In this document: piece after piece, positions 1 through 7,679 of the stretch | Position numbering within the stretch: the stretch's first letter is position 1 | Layout of the letters: every line of letters begins with the position of its first letter | NCBI GenBank assembly: GCA_027314845.1 | Contig: DAHVAA010000016.1 | Location: forward strand, 1-14,528 | DNA: 14,528 nt | From: Thermoplasmata archaeon | Lineage (GTDB): Archaea; Thermoplasmatota; Thermoplasmata; UBA184 | Reading direction: 5' to 3' | Translations under genes and position numbers: made by a program | The notes under the pieces: generated by a model | The model's database searches: none | The model's input: only the letters and a program-made list of their open reading frames with translations | What the model was told of the DNA's origin: nothing

Positions 1-1
1 T

Positions 2-2401
2 TCCGTCTGCCCGGTCTGCGGTCCGGTCGCGGTCGACCCCTCGGAGACCGACCTCTCCTCGGGGGGCACCGCGGAGACCGTCCGGTACACGACCGTGCCG
101 TTCGCCCTCGAGGACGGGCGAGTCCTCCTGGCGGCCACGCTCCGACCCGAGACGGTCTACGGAGTGACGAACCTCTGGCTCGCGCCCGGCGAGACCCTGG
201 TCGTATGGCATCACGGTGTGTCGTCCTACCTCGCGGCCCGGAAAGGCGCGGAACGGCTGGTGGAGCAGCACGGAGGCCACCTTGGCCACGAGGTCCCGTC
301 CTCGGAGCTCCTCGGCCGAAGCGTGCACGTTCCACTTCGCGGGGTCCCTGTCCCGATCCTCGAGAGCGCGCTGGTCGACCCGGCGGTCGGAAGCGGGGTC
401 GTGATGAGCGTCCCCGCCCACGCGCCGGCCGACGCCGCCGCGATCCGGGCCCTCTCCACCGCGGTTCGATCGGCGCTCGGGACTCCCCCGCTCCTGCTCG
501 AGCTGGACGATCCCGCCGGGCTCAGCTCTTCCGAGCGGGAGCTGGTCTCGGGCGACGGCACCCCGGCCGAGCGGGCGTTGCGTGCGACCGGCGCGAGGGG
601 CCTTGACGACCCCGAGCACCTGGCCGAGGCGACCGAGCGCCTCTATCGGCTCGAGTTCGTCCGCGGACGCATGACGGTCCCCGCGCTCGCGGGCATCGCC
701 GTGCGGGACGCCCGGGAGCGCGTCGCGGAGGAGCTGAAGCGGGCCGGCTCCAGCTTCGACCTCCAGGAGTTCTCGGTCCCGGTCATCTGCCGGAACGGCC
801 ACGAAGTGGTCATCCGACGGGTCCCGGATCAGTGGTTCCTCCATTATGCCGACCCCGAGTGGAAGGCCGCGACCGCCACGCTCGCCGGAAACCTCGTGAC
901 CTCCCCGGCCGAGTACGGCCGCGAGCTCACCGGGATCCTCGACTGGTACGCCGACCGTCCCTGCACCCGGCGGGGCCGGTGGCTCGGTACTGCTTTCCCG
1001 TTCGACCCGGAATGGACGATCGAGCCGATCGCCGACTCGACCCTGTACATGGCCTACTTCGTGGTCCGCCGCTTCGTGTCCACGGGCCGGGTACGGACCG
1101 ACCAATTGACCGATGCGTTCTTCGACTATGTCTTCCGGGGGAAGGGAGCGGGCGAGCCGTCCGTCGACCGGGCGCTGCTGGACGAAGTGCGGGGCGAGTT
1201 CGAGTTCTGGTACCCTCTCGACTTCAACATCGGCGGGAAGGAGCATAAGCGGGTCCACTTCCCTGTCTTCCTCTTCACGCACGCGCGGCTGTTTCCCCCC
1301 CGGCTCGCTCCGAGGGGGATCTTCGTGCACCACTGGGTCACGGGACCGACCGGTGGGAAGCTCTCCAAGAAGGAGATCGGCGCGAAAGGCGGTCGGATCC
1401 CGTCGATGGAGGGCGCGCTCGCCGAGTGGGGACCGGACCCGATCCGGCTGTTCAACCTGTTCGCCGCCTCTTCGGCCCAGGACATCGAGTGGGACTCCGG
1501 GCATGTGGACGCGGCCGCCCAGCGACTCTCGGAGGTAGAACGGCTAGTCCGGGAAAGCCGGGGCGACGGGGACGGACCTCCCGAACTGGACGCGTGGCTT
1601 TCCTCCCGGATGCACGCGCTGGTCGGTGAAGTGAACGCGGCGTACGAGTCGCTCGACCTCCGGGGAGCGGCGGAGCGGACCTGCGTGGCGCTGCCGACGC
1701 TCCTGCGACGATACTACGCTCGGGGCGGCGCCCCCGGACGGGCCACCGACCGGGTCGGCCAGGTCTGGGTACGACTTCTCTCTCCCATCGCTCCGCACGT
1801 CGCGGAAGAGCTCGGAGAAGGCCGGTTTCCCGGATTGGTCGCCGAGCAACCGTTCCCCACCGCGGAGGAGTTTCCCCGCTCCGAGGTCGCGGAAGCGCGC
1901 GAGGCGTTCCTCGAGCAGGTCGAGCAGGACCTCCGCGCTGTCCTGCGACCCGTCCTCGACCGGGGGGGACCGGTCCCCGAGGAGGCCGTGTTCTACGTCG
2001 CCGAGCCGTGGAAGTCGACCGTGGAGGGCTGGATGCGCGAGTCGCTCGACCGGGGCTCCGCGCCCTCCATTCGCGAGATCATCGAGCGTGGCTCCGCCAC
2101 GCCCGAGGTCGATGCCCACCGCGCCGAGGTGGCGAAGTACGTCCAACGGGTCCTTCCCCTGCTCCGGTCGGAGGCGCCGACTTCGGGCCCCCCGGTCAAC
2201 GAGGCCGAGACGTTGCGCACGGCGGAGGGCTACCTCGCGCGGCGGTTCGGGTTCCGCTCGGTGGTCGTCCTCGCTGAGGCCGAGGCCGCCGGGAGGGACC
2301 CGCTCGGTCGGCGGGAACGGGCTCGACCGGCCCGTCCGGCTTTCTACCTCGTCACGCCCGGCTCCGCCGACGGGGCATCGGTCCCTCCAGGGTCGGATTA
2401 G
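2..2401 (+). CDS. leuS: Leucyl-tRNA synthetase, archaeal type (5' end outside the window)
   Basis: Charges tRNA-Leu with leucine in the cytoplasm (class I synthetase). The frame is open from base 2, so the N-terminus with the HIGH motif lies to the left; 799 residues are visible, and archaeal LeuRS usually has about 940-970. The GTG at 95 is an internal valine, not a start. Visible in order: a CPVCG zinc-type motif at 8-22; TLRPET at 137-154; the editing (CP1) motif GVVMSVPAHAP at 395-427; DQWFL at 827-841; LGTAFPFDPEWTIE and DSTLYMAY in the returning catalytic core; the signature-loop counterpart KLSKK at 1358-1372, where most enzymes have KMSKS; then the helical anticodon-binding domain and an archaeal C-terminal domain. 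The stop is TAG, 15 bp from the convergent acetyltransferase gene. The family call is firm; the altered signature loop is discussed in the findings. Confidence 0.96.
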   Translation, partial: SVCPVCGPVAVDPSETDLSSGGTAETVRYTTVPFALEDGRVLLAATLRPETVYGVTNLWLAPGETLVVWHHGVSSYLAARKGAERLVEQHGGHLGHEVPSSELLGRSVHVPLRGVPVPILESALVDPAVGSGVVMSVPAHAPADAAAIRALSTAVRSALGTPPLLLELDDPAGLSSSERELVSGDGTPAERALRATGARGLDDPEHLAEATERLYRLEFVRGRMTVPALAGIAVRDARERVAEELKRAGSSFDLQEFSVPVICRNGHEVVIRRVPDQWFLHYADPEWKAATATLAGNLVTSPAEYGRELTGILDWYADRPCTRRGRWLGTAFPFDPEWTIEPIADSTLYMAYFVVRRFVSTGRVRTDQLTDAFFDYVFRGKGAGEPSVDRALLDEVRGEFEFWYPLDFNIGGKEHKRVHFPVFLFTHARLFPPRLAPRGIFVHHWVTGPTGGKLSKKEIGAKGGRIPSMEGALAEWGPDPIRLFNLFAASSAQDIEWDSGHVDAAAQRLSEVERLVRESRGDGDGPPELDAWLSSRMHALVGEVNAAYESLDLRGAAERTCVALPTLLRRYYARGGAPGRATDRVGQVWVRLLSPIAPHVAEELGEGRFPGLVAEQPFPTAEEFPRSEVAEAREAFLEQVEQDLRAVLRPVLDRGGPVPEEAVFYVAEPWKSTVEGWMRESLDRGSAPSIREIIERGSATPEVDAHRAEVAKYVQRVLPLLRSEAPTSGPPVNEAETLRTAEGYLARRFGFRSVVVLAEAEAAGRDPLGRRERARPARPAFYLVTPGSADGASVPPGSD

Positions 2402-2416
2402 CCGGTCCGAAGCCGC

Positions 2417-3013
2417 CTAGCGGTCACGGACCTTAGACCGCCGGTCGGTCTCGAGGCGGGCGAACAGGACGGAGGAGACCCACCGCCCTCGCTTCTGGAC
2501 GTACTCGCGGAGCAGACCCTCCCGACGGAAACCGGCGCGGCGGAGGACCCGCATCGAAGCCCGGTTGCCGGGCATCACCCCGGCCTCGATCCGGTGAAGC
2601 CCAAGCTGGCGAAAGCCGACGCGCGCCATCGCTTCGAGCGCCTCGGTCGCGTACCCCTGCCCTCGGTAGTCCCGGCCCAACCAGTAACCGACCTCTGCCC
2701 GCAAACCGTTCGGGTCGAGGCCGTGGAAGCCGATCCCGCCCACGACCGCATGGTCGGCGCGGCGCTGGATATGGAGCGACATCCCATCGCCTCGCCGGCG
2801 GCGGCTACGAGCTCGCCGAACGTAGGCGAGCGCATCCGCGGTCGAGTAGGGATGGGGGATCGCGAGCGTCCAGCGTTCGACGCTCGGCTCCTGAAGCAGG
2901 CGGACGAGCTCGGCCGCATGCTCTGACCGAGGCAGCACGAGCTCGAGACGACGCGTCCGGATCGGCAGTCGGAGCGCACGCACCCGCTCGGAAAGGGACC
3001 GAGTCCTTCCCAT
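2417..3013 (-). CDS. GNAT-family N-acetyltransferase (RimJ/RimL-like)
   Basis: Predicted to transfer an acetyl group from acetyl-CoA to an amine, most like the RimJ/RimL group that acetylates protein N-termini; the substrate cannot be read from sequence. The start at 3013 gives 198 residues. A longer frame reaches 3178, but its extra 55 residues are arginine/proline-rich and lie opposite the dCTP deaminase coding frame, so they were rejected. The acetyl-CoA motif A is at residues 107-125 (EVGYWLGRDYRGQGYATEAL, with R117-G-Q-G-Y-A122 as the pyrophosphate loop). Motif B follows at about 150-166 (N150-R-A-S-M-R-V-L-R-R-A-G-F). The start is 10 bp after the dcd stop with only a weak AAGG upstream, which suggests co-transcription with dcd. 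It ends in TAG. Confidence 0.9.
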   Translation of the reverse strand: MGRTRSLSERVRALRLPIRTRRLELVLPRSEHAAELVRLLQEPSVERWTLAIPHPYSTADALAYVRRARSRRRRGDGMSLHIQRRADHAVVGGIGFHGLDPNGLRAEVGYWLGRDYRGQGYATEALEAMARVGFRQLGLHRIEAGVMPGNRASMRVLRRAGFRREGLLREYVQKRGRWVSSVLFARLETDRRSKVRDR

Positions 3014-3023
3014 CGCCGGCCTT

Positions 3024-3605
3024 CTACCGCCGTCGTCGCGCGGCCTTCGTGGGCGGGTCCGCCCGCTCCCGACGGAAGTTGAGATACATCCGGGAGGGGG
3101 TCGGGTGGGGGCTGACCCGGCGGTATTTCGCGGACCGCTTCGCGGCGTAGGAGCGCTCGACCGAGCCCGAGATCTCAAAGTAGATCAGCTGGCCCACGGG
3201 CATCCCGGCGTAGATGCGCACGGGGAGCTTGACGCTCATCTCGAGGGTCCAGTAGTTGCAGAACCCCTCGTCGCCCTTCCCGGCGGTCGAATGGATATCG
3301 ATGCCGAGCCGGCCGACGCTCGACTTTCCCTCGAGGAACGGCACGTAACCGTGGGTCTCCGTGTACTCCTCCGTGACCCCGAGGTAGAGCTGCCCCGGGA
3401 CGAGCACGAACCCCGCCTTCGGGATGCGGAACTCGCGGACCGGGTTCGGCCGACGGGCGTCGAGCGCCGCGCCTCGGTAGACGGAGAGGTAGGGCCCGAG
3501 GTGGACGTCGTAGGAGTTCGTGCCGAGGCAGTCGGGCCGGAACGGGCGGACCAGGATCCTCCCCTCGGCCATCGCCGCGCGGATCTGGGTGTCGGAGAGG
3601 ATCAT
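3024..3605 (-). CDS. dcd: dCTP deaminase
   Basis: Deaminates dCTP to dUTP, the entry to dTMP synthesis; some archaeal relatives also hydrolyse the product to dUMP, and the sequence alone does not settle which this is. It has 193 residues, normal for the family, which forms trimers of a dUTPase-like fold. The core motif lies at 92-124: G93-K-S-S-V-G-R99 (substrate-binding serines and arginine), then HSTAGKGDEGF at 105-115, then W119-T-L-E122-M, where E122 matches the catalytic glutamate (E138 in E. coli). The C-terminal tail carries the usual phosphate-binding part (KYRR at 160-163, then PTPSRM). The start at 3605 has no Shine-Dalgarno site but sits about 32 bp from a TATA-like box, so it is probably leaderless. 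It ends in TAG, 10 bp before the acetyltransferase. Confidence 0.95.
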   Translation of the reverse strand: MILSDTQIRAAMAEGRILVRPFRPDCLGTNSYDVHLGPYLSVYRGAALDARRPNPVREFRIPKAGFVLVPGQLYLGVTEEYTETHGYVPFLEGKSSVGRLGIDIHSTAGKGDEGFCNYWTLEMSVKLPVRIYAGMPVGQLIYFEISGSVERSYAAKRSAKYRRVSPHPTPSRMYLNFRRERADPPTKAARRRR

Positions 3606-3631
3606 CGGGGCCGGGCGCGCCGACGCCCCCG

Positions 3632-3642
3632 CGCTATTTAAC
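3632..3642 (-). promoter_or_regulatory. TATA-like box for dcd
   Basis: The minus strand reads GTTAAATAGCG, an A/T-rich island in very GC-rich surroundings, with TTAAATA close to the archaeal TATA consensus. It overlaps the stop codon of the upstream MEMO gene and is centred about 32 bp ahead of the dcd ATG. That places the predicted transcript start within a few bases of the start codon, giving a leaderless dcd-GNAT mRNA. Read-through from the HIT-MEMO unit is also possible. Confidence 0.55.
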
Positions 3643-4485
3643 GGCGGGCGCCGTTTCCAGGACGAGCGAGGCGTATCCGACGACGTCGCGCATCGGCTCG
3701 GCCTCGCCCGAATGGCCCCACCGTAATAGCCGCGCGTGGAGGGACTCCTCGCGGGTCGCCGCGAGGAGCACCGTCGTGGGCGCGATCCCGCACATCGAGA
3801 TGTCGTGGCGACGGACCGTGTCGTAGAGCTGTCGAGGGTCCCGCGCGAGGATCGCGTCGATCGCGAGTCGGTCGAGCCGCTCGGCGGTCTCGGGGGCCAC
3901 GTAGTGGGAGAAGTCGGTCGACGAGATCAGCAGGACATCCTGGTCGAGGACCGCGGCCCGGACGACCTCGGCGACCTCCTCGAGAAACCCGAACGGACCG
4001 TAGCCGACCTCGAGCGCGACGAACTTCGGCTTCGGGAGGACGTACTCGAGGAACGGTAACTGGACCTCGATCGAGTGCTCGCGGGCGTGGGCCGCTTCGT
4101 CCACCGAGATCGGTCCCCGCGCGAGCGCGCGCACGAGAGAGTGGTCGACCCCGGTGGGGCCGAGCGGTGTGAGCCATGCCCGGTCGGAGAGGCTCGCCCC
4201 CGAGCTCAGCCCGTGGTGGTCGACTCCCAGGACCAGCACCGACTCCGGGGGGCGGTCGCGAGCGACCCGCGCGTAGGCATGCGCGGCGATCGGGCCGGAG
4301 TAGACATAGCCGGCATGCGGGACGACCGCGGCCCGGACGCTTCGTTCGCGGGTCCGATGCGGCGAGGGCAGCTCCCCCGGGCCCCGGGCGTCCGTGAAGC
4401 ACCGCTCGAGCTCCCGGGCGAGGTCGGCCGCATCGCCCGGATAGAACTGGCCCGCGACCGCGGGGCGCCGAAGCTCGGCCGACAT
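3634..4485 (-). CDS. MEMO1 / AmmeMemoRadiSam system protein B family
   Basis: A member of the MEMO family, which shares its fold with class II extradiol dioxygenases; its role in archaea is not established. It has 283 residues, normal for the family. All the conserved metal-site-like positions can be seen: H57 in PHAGYVYSG, H90-H91 in GVDHHG, E136-H-S-x-E-x-Q-x-P-F, D191-F-S-H194 in SSTDFSHY, and C232 in MCG. The ATG is 6 bp after the HIT stop; GAGGAG overlaps that stop codon, which suggests translational coupling and one transcript with the HIT gene. No AMMECR1 or radical-SAM partner gene is present in the window. It ends in TAG inside the dcd promoter. Confidence 0.93.
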   Translation of the reverse strand: MSAELRRPAVAGQFYPGDAADLARELERCFTDARGPGELPSPHRTRERSVRAAVVPHAGYVYSGPIAAHAYARVARDRPPESVLVLGVDHHGLSSGASLSDRAWLTPLGPTGVDHSLVRALARGPISVDEAAHAREHSIEVQLPFLEYVLPKPKFVALEVGYGPFGFLEEVAEVVRAAVLDQDVLLISSTDFSHYVAPETAERLDRLAIDAILARDPRQLYDTVRRHDISMCGIAPTTVLLAATREESLHARLLRWGHSGEAEPMRDVVGYASLVLETAPAVK

Positions 4486-4487
4486 CG

Positions 4488-4493
4488 CTCCTC
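4488..4493 (-). promoter_or_regulatory. Shine-Dalgarno site of the MEMO gene
   Basis: The minus strand reads TGAGGAGCG then ATG. The GAGGAG overlaps the HIT stop codon TGA (4492-4494) and lies only 2 nt from the ATG, a short spacer. It fixes the MEMO start and implies coupling to HIT translation. Confidence 0.5.
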
Positions 4494-4917
4494 AGGCGCG
4501 CGAGAGCTCCGCGACGAGCGAACGCGCTTCGGGCTCGGCCAGCGGGGCCCGCGACGTGGCCCGGAACGGGTTCGACTCACCGTACCGGGGGATCACGTGG
4601 AAGTGGACGTGGAAGACGATCTGACCGGCCTTGGCTCCCGCGTTGAGGGCGACGTTGTAGTCGCTCGTGAGCCGTTCCACCCGCCGACAGACCTCGTCCA
4701 GACCGCGGATCAGCGCCATCTGGTCCTCGAACGGGAGGTCGGTGAGCCGAGCGCCGTGCCGCTTCGGGATGACGAGGAGATGTCCCCGGGTGAAGGGGAA
4801 TATGTCGAGAAACGCCAGAGTGCTCTCGTCCTCGTAGATGACCCAGGCGGGCGAGCGTCTCTGGACGATGTCGCAGAAGACGCACGGGTCCGCGCTCGCT
4901 GCTCCCGAGCCCGCCAT
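4492..4917 (-). CDS. HIT-family nucleotide hydrolase (HINT-like)
   Basis: A histidine-triad protein, expected to hydrolyse phosphoramidates such as AMP-lysine or similar nucleotide adducts in the cytoplasm. It has 141 residues, typical length. The triad is H103-V-H105-F-H107-V-I-P with the supporting N92-A-G upstream; H105 would be the nucleophile. C12 and C15 (CVFC), together with H54 (PKRH), H103 or both, form the usual zinc-binding set of the HINT branch. GH46-LLVIPK is the conserved central strand. It is first in the minus-strand run, with a TATA-like box about 27 bp upstream of the ATG and no Shine-Dalgarno site, so it is probably leaderless. It ends in TGA, 6 bp before MEMO. Confidence 0.94.
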   Translation of the reverse strand: MAGSGAASADPCVFCDIVQRRSPAWVIYEDESTLAFLDIFPFTRGHLLVIPKRHGARLTDLPFEDQMALIRGLDEVCRRVERLTSDYNVALNAGAKAGQIVFHVHFHVIPRYGESNPFRATSRAPLAEPEARSLVAELSRA

Positions 4918-4940
4918 CGGACCGGGAGAGTGGGTCGCGA

Positions 4941-4948
4941 ACTAAAGG
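4941..4948 (-). promoter_or_regulatory. TATA-like box for the HIT gene
   Basis: The minus strand reads CCTTTAGT, centred about 27 bp ahead of the HIT ATG (4917). This is a weak match to the archaeal TATA box, but its spacing fits a leaderless start and the local A/T rise is clear. Confidence 0.4.
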
Positions 4949-4970
4949 ATTGGTGCCGGCGACCCCATTC

Positions 4971-4980
4971 GCTTGAATAC
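4971..4980 (+). promoter_or_regulatory. TATA-like box for the sedolisin gene
   Basis: The plus strand reads CTTGAATACC, with TTGAATA centred about 28 bp ahead of the GTG start at 5004. It is spaced for leaderless transcription. It faces away from the HIT promoter within the same 86-bp divergent region. Confidence 0.4.
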
Positions 4981-5003
4981 CTTCGCCTCGTCTGTAGAAC
5001 ATC

Positions 5004-7373
5004 GTGAGGACCTCCCTATACCGGGCGGCGGCCGCTTCGTTGGCCGTCGTTGTGGTGGTCGTGCTCGCCTCCCTCGGGGGACCGGCGCTCCTGCATCTCG
5101 CCCGCGAAGCGACACCGGCCGCGCCATCGACCCCGGCGGTCGAGCCGCTGGTCACCGACGCCGTTCGGATCCCCGCCGGCCTTCCGCTGCGGGCGCTCCC
5201 TGCCTCTTACCCTGTCCCGCTCACGTTCACTCTCGCCTCCCCCCATCCGCGTGCGCTGGCCGCCTTCCTCTCGGCGGTGTCGGACCCCCGCTCGCCCCTC
5301 TTCCAGCATTTCCTCACCTACCCCGAGTACGAAGCGGAGTTCGCCCCGACGCCGTCCGAGCTCTCCACGGTCCTCGCCGCGCTGCGCGCCGACGGGGCGA
5401 CCTCGTGGACGGTCACCCCGGACCGGTCGGGGATCACGACCACCCTATCGGCGGCGGGAGTGGACGCGTTGCTCGGCGTCGAGCTGAACCAGTACGGGGT
5501 GGCGGACGGACGCCCCCTATTCAGCGCCGTCGGAGCACCCCGACTGGCCTCCGCCCTCGCTCCGATCGTTGTCGGGGTGGAAGGTCTGAGCTACTCCGGA
5601 CCGGGGCACCTCGTTCCGAACCTTTCGGTGGTCGGTAAGCCGGTGGCCCTCCGGGCCTCGAACCCGTCGGTCCCTTCCACGCGGCCGGGTCAGTACATCC
5701 TCGACAACTCCACCCACACCGATTTCTTCGTCGGGTCGGACTTCACGCAGGCCTACAACGCGACCGCGCTCTTTCCCGGGAGCGCCGCACCGAACGCCAC
5801 GTATCCCACCGGGGTCGCGATCGCGACGCTCCTCGCCGGAGGCTACAATGCGACGGCCGGCCAGGACCTCCCACCGTGGGACCCGTCGGTCATCAATGCG
5901 TACTTCAATGATACCCTGGCCCCGAGCTGGCCCAAGCCCTCGGTCATCGGGGTACCGGTCGCCATCGGTTCGGTCCAGCCGCCGCTGCCGGGGTTCTTCG
6001 GTGGGCTCAACGACACCTCGGGGTTCGAGTTCGAGAACTCGCTCGACCTCGAGATGGCCGGGGACATGGCGCCGGGGGCCCCGCTCTACAACTTCTACTT
6101 CGCCGGGAGCCTGCTTGCCGGGAATCCGAGCGCTTCGCAGCTCGCGTCGGACTTCGGGCAGTCCCTCGCGGAGGCGCTCGCCTACCACTACAGCCCCGCC
6201 CACCTCGCGGTCGTCTCGGGGTCGTTCGGGCTGCCGGACCTCAACAACTCCCTGTGGAACGTCGAGCTCGGGGTCGCGGAAGCGACGGGCGTCTCGGGCG
6301 GCATCTCGAGCGGCGACCAGGGAAACGCCCCGGATTCGCTCACGGGACGTTCGGAGGGACCGTGGCCGACCTGGCCGGCCAGCGCGGCGTTCAATTCGAC
6401 CGGTGCGGTCGCAGTCGGCGGTGTTTCGCTCACGCTGGACGGCAGCCCGTCCGGAACGATCAACGCGACCTCGGTGAACCTGACCTACGACCCGCTCGTC
6501 CGCGGTATCGGCTCGACGTCCGCATGGTGGGACGCCCAGGGTGGTCCGGGCACGGTCGCCGGCACCGAAGGCGGCGTGAGCACGGTCTACCCGGAGCCGT
6601 ACTGGCAATTCCACTCGGCCGCCCAGCCGACGATCGTGAATGCGACGATCGACCAGGGCGCGAACGCGCTCGGTCGTGCGGAGCCCGACATCGCCTTCCC
6701 GGCCAACGACACGGTCGTGACCGCCTTCGAGAACTCCACCGGGACGATCTTCGCCGTCGTCCTCGGCGGGACGAGCGTCGCGGCGCCCGTCTTCGCCGGG
6801 CTCATCGCGGACGTGCTCGCGGTGCGGAACGGCGGCGCGAACTCGACCTGGACCGGCTTCGGCTACCTCGCGCCCCAGCTCTACCAGATGGCCGGCTACT
6901 TCGCAGCCCACCCGAGCTCGCCGATCGACCCGTTCCTCGACGTCACCGTCGGGCGAAACTACGTCTTCTCCGCCGGCCCGGGCTGGGACGCCACGACCGG
7001 TTGGGGCGGCCTCGATGCCCTCCGCTGGCTGAGCGCCGCGACGAACCGGTCGGTGGCGACGTTCGTCTACACCGGTCCCACGCCCGGCCTCCCGCCGGCG
7101 AGCCCGGGGTCGTCCACGGTCCCGTGGACGATGGTGGTCCTCGTCTTCGGCATCGGGCTCGCGGTCGCTCTCGGGCTGGTCCTACTGGTCGTCCGTCCGC
7201 GCCGGCCCACCGGTCCGGTCCAAGTACCGTTCGGGGCGCAGGGCACCCCCGGGGCGCCGTACGGGCCGTCCGCGCCGACTTCGGCGACGACGGGCGCGAC
7301 CTTCGCCTGCCCGTACTGCGGTGCCTCGCGGCCGGCGGAGCCGGTGCGCTGCCCGCAGTGCGGGGCGCTGTAA
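5004..7373 (+). CDS. Sedolisin (peptidase family S53), secreted and membrane-anchored, with C-terminal zinc ribbon
   Basis: Serine-carboxyl peptidase of the kumamolisin/sedolisin type, which normally works at acid pH outside the cell. It has 789 residues from a GTG start. Domains: signal peptide (about 5-30); pro-kumamolisin activation domain (about 68-196), normally removed by self-cleavage; catalytic domain (about 230-680). Catalytic residues are E344 and D348 (ENSLD), oxyanion D438 (SSGDQG) and S591 (GGTSVAAP). The calcium site is D646-V647 with G658, G660 and D662. A linker, a membrane helix (about 704-730), RPRRP, a proline-rich linker and a zinc ribbon (C769/C772, C783/C786) follow. Sixteen N-x-S/T sequons lie between residues 206 and 681 and none elsewhere. 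The gene ends in TAA and converges on scpB. The GTG start rests on the hydrophobic leader and promoter spacing. Confidence 0.95.
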   Translation: MRTSLYRAAAASLAVVVVVVLASLGGPALLHLAREATPAAPSTPAVEPLVTDAVRIPAGLPLRALPASYPVPLTFTLASPHPRALAAFLSAVSDPRSPLFQHFLTYPEYEAEFAPTPSELSTVLAALRADGATSWTVTPDRSGITTTLSAAGVDALLGVELNQYGVADGRPLFSAVGAPRLASALAPIVVGVEGLSYSGPGHLVPNLSVVGKPVALRASNPSVPSTRPGQYILDNSTHTDFFVGSDFTQAYNATALFPGSAAPNATYPTGVAIATLLAGGYNATAGQDLPPWDPSVINAYFNDTLAPSWPKPSVIGVPVAIGSVQPPLPGFFGGLNDTSGFEFENSLDLEMAGDMAPGAPLYNFYFAGSLLAGNPSASQLASDFGQSLAEALAYHYSPAHLAVVSGSFGLPDLNNSLWNVELGVAEATGVSGGISSGDQGNAPDSLTGRSEGPWPTWPASAAFNSTGAVAVGGVSLTLDGSPSGTINATSVNLTYDPLVRGIGSTSAWWDAQGGPGTVAGTEGGVSTVYPEPYWQFHSAAQPTIVNATIDQGANALGRAEPDIAFPANDTVVTAFENSTGTIFAVVLGGTSVAAPVFAGLIADVLAVRNGGANSTWTGFGYLAPQLYQMAGYFAAHPSSPIDPFLDVTVGRNYVFSAGPGWDATTGWGGLDALRWLSAATNRSVATFVYTGPTPGLPPASPGSSTVPWTMVVLVFGIGLAVALGLVLLVVRPRRPTGPVQVPFGAQGTPGAPYGPSAPTSATTGATFACPYCGASRPAEPVRCPQCGAL

Positions 7374-7394
7374 CGCGGTCGGGCCCGAACGGTC

Positions 7395-7679
7395 CTACGG
7401 GGTCGACGAACCGCTCACGTCCTCGAGCCCGGGGCCTCCCGAGGGAGGCTCGGTGGCCGCGTCGACGGACGGCGCCTCGGGGGCCGGGCCCTCGGGGTTC
7501 GAGGAGCTCGTGGCCGCCGCGCCGATCGGCGCGCTCTCGGGCGACACCGGTGGCGGCGCGGGGGCTACGCCGAGCTTCGCCTCGAGGAAGTGGCGGATCT
7601 CCTCCGGCTTCGTGGAGGCGATCCCGAAGTACTCGGCGAACCGCCGGGTCGTGACGAGCTCGATCGTAGAGCCCTTCGG
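7395..7679 (-). other. C-terminal continuation of scpB beyond an in-frame TAG
   Basis: In the frame of scpB, the TAG at 7680-7682 is followed by 94 sense codons and then a second TAG at 7395-7397. The first 20 residues after the stop (P-K-G-S-T-I-E-L-V-T-T, then RRFAEYFGI) resemble the end of the second ScpB winged helix, where the family usually has a G-R-T ... T-T ... F-L-E-Y-F-G pattern. The next part, to about codon 37, is a charged helix-like stretch. The last ~55 residues are rich in proline, serine, alanine and glutamate. No other stop or frameshift is present. It is read here as the missing C-terminus of ScpB: with one residue supplied at the TAG, the full protein would be 227 residues. 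Confidence 0.75.

Noticed and set aside
3014..3178. N-terminal extension of the acetyltransferase (55 residues)
   Set aside because: It lies across the 3' end of dcd in another frame, is R/P/S-rich and adds no domain; the ATG at 3013 fits the family length.
5517..6911. 464-residue frame opposite the sedolisin gene
   Set aside because: Arginine/glycine-rich antisense shadow of a clearly identified protease.
7379..7388. Palindrome TCGGGCCCGA between the sedolisin and scpB ends
   Set aside because: There is no loop and no T-run; a 10-bp GC palindrome is common at this base composition, so it is not called a terminator.
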